Origin: Tribonema minus
Lineage: Eukaryota; Sar; Xanthophyceae; Tribonematales; Tribonemataceae
Direction of reading: 5' to 3'
NCBI GenBank assembly: GCA_017506865.1
Contig: JAFCMP010000556.1
Span: forward strand, 310,001-374,000
DNA length: 64,000 nt
In this document: positions 22,201-29,599 of the stretch, one piece after another
How the letters are laid out: every line of letters begins with the position of its first letter
How positions within the stretch are numbered: the stretch's first letter is position 1
The notes under the pieces: model-generated
Database searches by the model: none
The model's input: only the letters and a program-made list of their open reading frames with translations
Told to the model about the DNA's origin: nothing
Translations under genes and position numbers: made by a program

Positions 22201-25200
22201 ATGATAACATGCTGCGCGAAGGGCGTATTTGTGGGGCATGTGGTGACTCTGATCGATTCCAAGCATACAGTCCATCACAAAAGGGGCACTTGAACTCACA
22301 CATAAACTTCAAAATACGTCTTTTTGCAACCCTACATGCATACCCATCGTCTATCCACATGTCATGCGCAAACAGATATACGTGTACTAATTAAGAAATG
22401 CGTACAGCCATACTACCTCGCGCGTGCATTCCGTCGCCGCTTGCAGGTACGGGTGCACCGCTGCCAACGCCGTGACGTGCAGCAATGTGCCCCCCCCACC
22501 CAGCATCATGTACCTTTGCGTACCCACATCTATCCCAGCAATACCCATACATATCTGTACTACACATACACCATATAAAGCTGCACTCATTTGCCGCGCC
22601 CGTGTTATCGCTGTGCGCAGGTACGGGTGCACGGCCGCCAACGCCAATGCAGTGACGTGCAGCGAGGTCCTTCACCCTCACAGCACTATGTACCCATGCG
22701 TACCCATACCTGATCCAGCCATGCATGCCTACACATACCCGTACTATACATACCCCATACACAGCTGTACCTGCCACTAAACTGACTCGCGTGCGTGCAT
22801 TCTGTCACCGCTTGCTCCAAAACCGTGCGCGCTGGTACGGGTGCACGGCCGCCAACGCCGTGACGTGCAGCGAGGTGCTCCCCCACCTAGTGTGACATAA
22901 TTACTGTATCACACCATACCTTTGCGTATTCACACATATGATCACACTTGTATACATTGGAAGACCCTTGTATGTATATACATCACCAACCCCCTTCCTG
23001 CGCGCGCGCGCTTGCATTTTGCCGCCGCTTGCAGGTACGGGTGCACGGCCGCCAACGCCGTGACGTGCAGCGAGGTGCTCCCCCCCCCCAGCGTGTCGTA
23101 CTCCCCGGGCTACTACCAGGGCGGCTGGAACCCCAACGACGCCGATGCGTACTACGCCGTCAGCATAGACGCGGCGGGCGGCACGTTCGTGCTCTGCAAC
23201 GACACTAGCGGTGGCGTCTCCACATGTGAGTCTCATGTCGAATATTGTCATCAGACGTCTTTTTAGAATTCAAGGGGAAGTGGTGTGGCACGGTGTGCAC
23301 GCGTGCGTGCCATGGCTGCTAGGGCTGGGGTCAGAACCACGGCATGCAAGGCTGTGAGGCCGATGCGTACTACGCCGTCAGCAAAGACGCGGCGGGCGGC
23401 ACGTTCGTGCTCTGCAACGACACCAGCGGCGGCGTCACCACATGTGAGTATTTTAAAGTAAGGGCGAGGGTTCACCCCAACTTAACCCTAACGGAAAGTC
23501 GAATTTCTTAGAGTAGGGTTAGAGTGAAGGCTAGGGTTGTGATGCCGACGCCTACTACGCCGTCAGCATAGACGCGGCGGGCGGCACGTTTGTGCTCTGC
23601 AACGACACCAGCGGCGGCGTCACCACATGTGAGTGTTGTGGAGAGTCTTGGACGTTTTTAGTACTTCAAGTGGAAGTTGCGATGCGACGCAACCCTGAGC
23701 TTTCAGGGCTGAGTTAAAGTCAGGGTTAGGGCTAGGGGTGTGAGGCGCCTACTACACCGTCAGCATAGACGCAGCAGGCGGCACGTTTGTGCTCTGCAAC
23801 GACATCAGCGGCGGCATTACGACGCGTGAGTGTCATGTCGAGAGATTTTTTGCCTTTTTCTTGTCTTGAGCGTTTTCAAGATTCAAGTGGAGGAGACGAT
23901 GCGCCGCGGCTGTTAGGGCTGGGGTTGGGGTTAGGGTCAAGGCAAGGGTTGTGGGGCGAAGTCAGTTGAAGTACTATCTTCACAAATGACTCGCCGCCAA
24001 TCTTTGAGGCGGCGGGACGTGCTCGCGCGTCACATCATGATGCCGAACTTCCACACCCAGTTTCCCGTCTTTACGTGGGAGGCACCGCGTGGTTGTCACC
24101 CACCGCTCGTGTGTTGTGTGTGTGTGCATGCGTATGCGAGACCGGCCTTCGGCGGCTCGGTACACATCTGTGCCAGGACTACTCACAAGAAGCGGTATGC
24201 TTCACCGCGTGTTTGTCACCCGCCCCTCGTGTGTTGTGTGCGTGTGCCACGCGTGTGTGCGTGCGAGCAGCTTTCGGCACGCCCTTCGTCAGCAACGAGA
24301 CGTTTGTAGAGTGCAACAAGGCTGCCGACGTGTGCATCTTCGGCACGTGCTGGGACACCATCTACCCCGCGCAGGTGCGAGTGAACTGCGTACTTCAACT
24401 TGAATGACATACTTCAACTTGAATTGCACACTTCAACTTGAATTACATTGAATGCTCGGAAGTGTGCATCTTCGGCACGTGCTGGGACACCATCTCCCCC
24501 GCGCAGGTGCAGCTTCAACTTGAACTGTGTACTTCCTAAGTTGAATTACGTTGAGTGCTCGGACGTGGGCATCTTCGGCACGTGCTGGGGACACCAACTA
24601 CCCCAAGCAGGTGCGACTGCATACTTCAAGTTGAACTTTGCAATTTCACTTACAATGCCGAGCTTGGAATGTCGCGGTTAACTGCTTACCTCAACTTGAA
24701 GTATATGCATCAATGTTGTGGTACGCAACTGCATGCATACTACGCCACGTGCAGCAGTCTGACACCACACTACGTAAACATGTCTGCAAAGCACGGGAAA
24801 ACGACTACAACACTCGAGGTAATCGTGTACAGAAAAACGGCATCATTATGATTTTTGTGCGAGGAATGATGTTCCTCGCCGGCACATTGATCTGCAGGCG
24901 ACGTGGCTCGACCAGCTCTCATGTGCGGCGATCGCAATACACCTCAAAGGTCACGTACTGTATATATAGCTATAGAGAGAGACCTCAATATACATGCACA
25001 CAAGTGTCTTCATTGACGCAAAACTTCAGTGGCAACGAACACAATATGTACCTCAAAACGGGAAGCTTCTTACTCACATGTTGTTGCGCTGCAGGCGGCG
25101 TGGCTGGATCAGCTGGCGTGCGCGGCCAACAAGCGCGTGTACGACACTTTCGACAATGGCAATACACCTCTAACGTCATGCTTTTTGTAAAGAGAGAGAG

Positions 25201-27097
25201 ACCTGAACATACCTACATGCAAATATTTTATTGAAACAGACCTTTAGTAGCAACAAACACAATACCTCAAAAATTATAAATTTACTGCGCGCTGCAGGCG
25301 GCGTTGCTCGACCAGCTTGCGTGCGTGACCAACAAGCTCGTGTACGACACGTGTGGCAACCTCAACACGACGCATGCGGCAACATTACCATACATCACAG
25401 GCACCGAGAACAGCTTCCCATGAGTACATGTGTACAGAGAAAGAATCTAATTATCATGGGTGTGTGATCATAAACACGTCGTCAACGTTCTTTATACTGA
25501 TGCGTCGTCGTGCTGCAGGCGGCGTGGCTCGATCAGCTGGCGTGCGTGACCAACAAGCGCGTGTACGACACGTGCGGCAACGGCGACAAGGACTGGTTCG
25601 AGTCGCGCGTCTCCAACCCCGACGTCCTTCTCGAGGACTTTGTCATGGCGATACACAACGACAACACGCTGTTCGGCATAGGTGCGTACGAAGTAAAGCA
25701 ATCAAAATACATCAAATCAAATTGAGAAGGTATGATCTTGGTTAGTCTTACTCGGCAATGGTGGTCAATACTCGGCAATGGTGGTCAATACTCCCATGTG
25801 CTCCTGTACGACTTTGTCATGGCAATACAGGGCGACAACACGCTCTTCGGCATAGGTGAGCGGGCGACGTGAAGGGTTAGGTTTAGGGTTAGGGTTAGGC
25901 TGCCTTGCAGAATACTGCTGGCTAGGGTCAGGGTTGCGATTAGGGTCGGGGTCAACCTCATTCTAATCCAACCCTGACCCCACCTCTGACTCTAACGCCA
26001 ACCTCACCCTAACCCTACATGTTCTACATGCTTGCAATGATCGCGTGAATTTTATCAACCCCAACGTGCTCCTGGGGGACTTTGTCATGGCGATACATGA
26101 CGACAACACGCTCTTTGGCATAGGTGCGTACGCGATCCTGCCCCACTTCTGCACGCTGAATTTATCGGTGGGTTAATCTATAGACGAGTGCAACCAAACT
26201 GTAAGTTAGTTGGTCAGTCAACTCAGCCATGGCAGTTGCTAACTCCCACGCGCTCCACACGATGACAACACGCTAGTCGGCATAGGTGAGTCGTCGACGT
26301 GATGTGATGCCAGCACTCAATCCTTGCAGTACACTCAGCTGTTCAGTAGGGTCAGGGTTAGGGTCAACCCATCCCTACCATACTTGGAGCGGCATAGTGT
26401 TTGCGTGTGTTCTTGGCGGTTTTCCTACACGTCTCACAGTACATGCTTCCATGCGAGAGCGATAACCCCCACCCCCCCGCACACACCCCTCCATCCTACG
26501 CAGGCGCGCACCAGCTCGTGTGGCTGCTCGACGTCTTCACAGAGACCATCTAGCCGAGTTGGACGATATCTTTCTCCCTTTTTTTGCGCATCGGTACAAG
26601 ATTTACAGTACTTCAGAAGTAGATGCTTTCACGCGCGAGCGCTGAACCCCCCCCCCTCCCCCGCTTCTATTCTACGCAGGCGCGCACCAGCGCGTCTGGC
26701 TGCGGGGTGTCTTCACCGGGCATTGCACGATTTTTTTTACGCACTTTCCGTGTGCGTGTCAGATGCTTTTGTGCGTAAGCGATATAACCCCCCCCCCCCC
26801 CCCCCCCCCCCCGCTTACACTATCCCCCTTCCCCTCGTATTCTACGCAGGCGCGCACCAGCGTGTGTGGCTGCGTGACGTCTTCACCGAGACCATCCCCC
26901 CAGATGCAGGGGCGTGCCCCAACGTCACCGCCCCCGTCGTCTCCGCCGCCAACGAGTGCGTGAGCGTGCTCGCGCCGGAGTGCGTGAGCGTGCTCGCGCC
27001 GGAGTGCGTCGCGTCCGCCGCGCCGCCGCGCGCCGCCGCCGCCGCGCTGTCCGCCGCCGCCGCCGCCGTGTTCGCCCTGGCCGTCGCATTTTTGTAG
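19298..27097 (+). CDS. Secreted, membrane-anchored substrate-binding protein (iron-siderophore/B12 type)
   Basis: Exons 19298-19834, 21284-21453, 23035-23225, 24271-24374, 25519-25681 and 26850-27097 join in consistent phase to 470 residues. An N-terminal signal peptide (AACAALLSVLLASRVAAA) precedes a domain like the bacterial COG0614/Peripla_BP_2 family: AVNYAKQFTVTYHKNYK, YVLYQCGTPDP, VPITRLALGDTTWINRIEQL, EWIKFAALFYNREAQANAVF, AGGTFVLCNDTSGGVST, CNKAADVCIFGTC, NKRVYDTCGNGDKDWFESRV and PDVLLEDFVMAIH follow the family's order. Added cysteines suggest disulphides for an oxidising space. The C-terminus has the duplicated block ECVSVLAP, then an Ala-rich hydrophobic tail ending VFALAVAFL, as in a GPI signal or tail anchor. 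Such proteins bind ferric siderophores, haem or corrinoids in bacteria; an uptake role at the algal surface is inference, and a bacterial origin is likely. All five introns are filled with truncated exon copies. Confidence 0.87.
20880..21170 (+). repeat. 5'-edge echoes of exon 2 of the substrate-binding protein (2 copies)
   Basis: The intron end (ATGTATGCGCGGCAG) and exon start (VCGSDPTSDPLYH) are copied at about 20921-21012 and 21094-21168. The nearer copy keeps CAG|GTGTGCGGCAGC and reads VCGSDPASDPLYNFVVFSA. The farther one has lost the acceptor (GGCAAATTC). Units are about 175 bp and include T/A-rich intron sequence. Confidence 0.9.
21454..21720 (+). repeat. 3'-edge echoes of exon 2 of the substrate-binding protein (2 copies)
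   Basis: After the donor at 21454, copies of the exon end (FNGMASR) and donor follow at 21513-21560 (TACAACGGTGTGGCCAGCAG|GTACGT) and at 21620-21665 (CGCAACGCAG|GCACGT, donor lost). Each is followed by a copy of the same intron start, CGTATCGCATG. Confidence 0.85.
21830..22900 (+). repeat. 5'-edge echoes of exon 3 of the substrate-binding protein (5 copies)
   Basis: The exon start (RYGCTAANAVTCSEVLPPPS) is copied at about 21838-21890, 22028-22085, 22446-22510, 22620-22690 and 22834-22895, at 175-400 bp spacing, before the true exon at 23035. Acceptors are intact at 22441-22446 (TTGCAG|GTACGGG) and 22615-22620 (GCGCAG|GTACGGG), but changed at 22833 (GCGCTG|GTACGGG). The farthest copies are the most diverged. 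Each copy ends before the YYQGGWNP part of the exon. Confidence 0.95.
23340..23835 (+). repeat. 3'-edge echoes of exon 3 of the substrate-binding protein (3 copies)
   Basis: The exon end (DADAYYAVSIDAAGGTFVLC, NDTSGGVST) is copied at about 23359-23442, 23541-23628 and 23747-23826. The first two keep the donor ACAT|GTGAGT; the third has ACGC|GTGAGT. Between copies lie TTAGGG-like stretches. Decay increases with distance from the true exon at 23035-23225. Confidence 0.95.
24070..24175 (+). repeat. 5'-edge echo of exon 4 of the substrate-binding protein
   Basis: The segment CACCGCGTGGTTGTCACCC through GTGTGTGCATGCGTATGCGA and a start like AFGGS is a diverged copy of the segment that ends at the real exon start (AFGTPFVSN) at 24271. 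It has no usable acceptor. Confidence 0.65.
24445..24615 (+). repeat. 3'-edge echoes of exon 4 of the substrate-binding protein (2 copies)
   Basis: The exon end (ADVCIFGTCWDTIYPAQ) is copied at 24458-24506 (VCIFGTCWDTISPAQ, donor GCAG|GTGCAG kept) and 24558-24611 (VGIFGTCW, then a shifted end with GCAG|GTGCGA). The spacers contain several ACTTCAACTTGAA elements. Confidence 0.92.
24890..25400 (+). repeat. 5'-edge echoes of exon 5 of the substrate-binding protein (3 copies)
   Basis: The acceptor and exon start (CTGCAG|GCGGCGTGGCTCGA, coding AAWLDQLACVTNKRVYDT) are copied at about 24895, 25096 and 25299, at about 200-bp spacing, before the true exon at 25519. All keep the CTGCAG acceptor. The copy at 25299 reads ALLDQLACVTNKLVYDTCGN. 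Units also carry a conserved intron segment with GAGAGA and AACACAAT. Confidence 0.95.
25800..26290 (+). repeat. 3'-edge echoes of exon 5 of the substrate-binding protein (3 copies)
   Basis: The exon end (DFVMAIHNDNTLFGIG) and donor are copied at about 25809-25856, 26075-26124 and 26260-26286. Each ends GGCATAG|GTGAG or GGCATAG|GTGCG. The nearest copy reads FVMAIQGDNTLFGIG. CCCTAA/TTAGGG tracts lie between the copies. Confidence 0.93.
25874..25899 (+). repeat. Interstitial telomere-like tract
   Basis: Several TTAGGG units with one TTTAGGG, inside an intron of the substrate-binding-protein gene among exon echoes. Confidence 0.85.
26455..26725 (+). repeat. 5'-edge echoes of exon 6 of the substrate-binding protein (2 copies)
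   Basis: Copies of a C tract, TTCTACGCAG and the exon start (GAHQRVWLRDVFTETI) begin at 26504 (GAHQLVWLLDVFTETI, then TAG) and at 26680 (GAHQRVWLRGVFTG). The true exon starts at 26850. Each unit has its own polypyrimidine run. Confidence 0.95.
26788..26812 (+). repeat. C25 homopolymer before the last exon
   Basis: An uninterrupted run of 25 C lies 37 bp upstream of the acceptor at 26848-26849 and may serve as its polypyrimidine tract. Shorter C runs sit at the same place before both echoes of this exon. Confidence 0.9.
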
Positions 27098-29599
27098 GGC
27101 GGCGGTGCTCTAGCTGCCGCTGCTGCCGCCGCGCAGTTTCAAGGCAGCAGTGGCCTGGCACTGCTGTGGGAGGAGAGCTCACGTGTGCGGCACCGGCGGA
27201 GGCGGCGATGTAGAGCTGCTGCTGTCAGCGCCGCCGCCGCCGCCGCCGTCTGTGCGGACCCGCCGCGCGCTGTGCTTAGATCAGGGGCGGTGGAGGCGGC
27301 GCAGGGGTCTGCAGCGCATACATGCAAGCACACATGCCACGGCGGCGGATGATGTCAGCGCGGCTGCGGCCGGGGCACGTGCAGCGTCGCCGCAGGTCAG
27401 AAAGCAGCTCTGGCGACTGCGCAGCAGCGCTCGGCCGTCGCGTCAGCGCTTTGCGGCACTGGATGCAGCAGTGCGCAGCGCGCATGAGCTCCTCCCCCCC
27501 TCCTCCCCCCCCTTCTGTCGCTCGTCTGCGGCGCCGCCGGCCGCAGCAGCAGCAGCACTTTCAGCACTGCTGATTGCGAGCGCAGCTGTGCGCGCTGTCC
27601 CCACAGCTGCGGCCCCTGGCGGGCGTCTGTAGCTAGTGTTGGCATCTCGCCGTTCGCGCCAACGGGGGGGGGGGGGATGACCGGTGCTGCGAGCATACCG
27701 TCCGTTGCTCTGCTTCCTTTTATAGAGCATGCCGCCGCAGCAGCGCTCAAATCTATGCGCATTCCGCCAACGCTTGCACGCTGCTGCATTTCTAGAATGC
27801 AGACGTGGCGAAGGGATCGGGGGATAGGGGGATTTCCGTTGGTGGCTGGTGCTGTTTTGCTAGTTTGCACCGCCGCGTTATCGCGCGTGTAGCCGTTCAG
27901 TTCTACTTAGCGCCAGAGCGCTGCGAATCACACGCAACACACACATGCACAGACACATATTGCTGGAGGTGCGAATGCGGCGAGTTGGTCTATCCAAGAA
28001 TGACCCCGAAGGCTCGATGAGCATTGCTGCCTGGTGGTCGCTTTTGTCGCTGCGCTGTGTACGTTACCGGCTCTGCTGCGGCTTGAACTGAATGTTTGCT
28101 GTGCAAGTGGGGCAAGTGCCCTCACGAATTCGCAATTACAGCTACATGTGCTGCCACGGAGCTCTTTGGCGTGCAAGAAGAAACATAGTACCATCCCCAA
28201 TCCTAAACCATGTGGGGGGCTTGATCGCCATCGCCTACGGTATTGCTCAGGTGCACAAGGGCTGTTGTTCATGCCTGGCCCTGTTCTGCAACATGGCATG
28301 TGGTTAAACGTGGCGGCGACTGCAACCCCCGGCCCTCTTCGCAAGGTGGCGTGCGCAGCGATGCGCACCCTGCTGCGCAAGGAGCAGGCAGCGGCATACG
28401 GCGGCGCCGCAGGGGCGCACGACCTAACCCTAACCCTAATTCTAGTCCTAAGACGGCCGTAGCGCGGAGACGGCCGTGATGCTGCGCGGCTGACAGATGC
28501 ACGGCGGTTGGCGCAGAAACAGCACGTCAGCGGAGGTGGCATCGCTCATTTGCCCCTGCCTCCTTCTGTGAAGCGCAGGCTGTGCCGAACGAACCTGCAC
28601 AGCACAGGTGGGGCAGCGGCCCAATGTCACCTCTCGTCGTGCACTGTTCGCGCGTGAATTCACCACCGCGCATCAGCGTCCGTCGCGTCGTACTGTGCCG
28701 CTGTTTGGGGCTGCATTCGCCTCGGTGGCGGCCACCGCTGCCTCTGCGCCCGCTGCCTTCTCGCCGTTGCCGTGCTCGCAGGCAGCGCTGCCGCGCAGCG
28801 CGTCACCAACCCCGCACACAGCTGCACCGTGCAGACCGTACCCTCAACTCTGACCCCTTCTCAACTTTTATCCTCATCCGAGCTCTAACTTCAACCCTGA
28901 CTCGCTGGCCTGCCCCCCTCGACCAGCAACACCAGCAGCCACCGCGGCGTCGGGCAGAGCACAGCAGCAGCACCACGTGCCGCGCCGTCCGCAGCATGCG
29001 CCGTGTGTCGTCCACTGCTGCCCTATCTCGAGTCCTGCCCACCGCTAGACTCACTGCCTCGTCCCGCAGGGAGGCGGCAGCCTCTCCTGCACAGGAACCA
29101 GCCACACTCAAGACGCAGCCTCGAGTCCCAGGAAAAACACCACTTTTGCTCTCGCTGTCAGGCTAAGAGTCTCAGCGCCAAAAGCAGCCGCTAAGGGCAA
29201 GGTATGTACACATCTGCCCGTTCAACGTAGTTCCTGCTGCATCGAATGTCATACTAGCTCCAGCCTGTCACCTCAGCAGCACCAGCACCAGGTTCCCCAC
29301 AGCGGCCCAAGCCTAGGGCGCTGAGATCATTTGCGGAGCAGCTCTCCTGCACAGGAACAGGCCCACACCCGACAGCCGCAAATCGAATCCCAAGAAAGCG
29401 CCACTCCCGCTCTCAAGCACCAAAAGCAGCCGGCAAGGAAAGGCGTGTACACATGTCTGCCCCGTTCCTGCTGCTTCAAACGTCACACCAGTACCAGTTT
29501 CCCTACAAAACCCCAGCTCCCTGAAGTCCAGCCTGACGGGAACTTCAACAACTTCCATTTGAAGAACACTTTTTTTCAAAGGTTTGTTGAAAGCCTGCG
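27098..29599. other. Non-coding stretch with triplet-rich sequence
   Basis: Downstream of the stop at 27097 the DNA is rich in CCG/CAG-type triplets and gives overlapping Ala/Arg/Pro-rich frames on both strands, which I do not accept as genes. A G11 run is at 27664-27675 and a CCCTAACCCTAA tract near 28422-28440. The frame at 28582-29166 (+, 194 codons) has no motif. Confidence 0.45.
29086..29470. repeat. Two diverged tandem copies, about 245 bp apart
   Basis: A segment starting TCTCCTGCACAGGAAC and containing AAAAGCAGCCG and GTACACAT occurs at 29092-29215 and 29344-29470. The first has a donor-like GGTATGTACAC. It may be a duplicated 5' UTR or exon edge of the gene at 29600. Confidence 0.75.

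Noticed and set aside
19835..26849. Alternative idea that the repeated segments are mutually exclusive alternative exons
   Set aside because: The copies lack the second splice site or the other half of the exon, many have lost their own splice site, and similar copies follow stop codons.
20880..26850. CRISPR-like interpretation of evenly spaced repeats
   Set aside because: Repeat units are long, coding-derived, diverged and of variable spacing; no cas-like genes; eukaryotic context.
26925..27182. Arg-rich frames across the end of the substrate-binding protein
   Set aside because: Shadows of the Ala-rich C-terminal codons (GCC/GCG read in other frames).
28582..29166. 194-codon + strand frame upstream of the CENP-B-like gene
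   Set aside because: Ser/Arg/Pro-rich, no domain, and crosses one copy of a non-coding tandem repeat.
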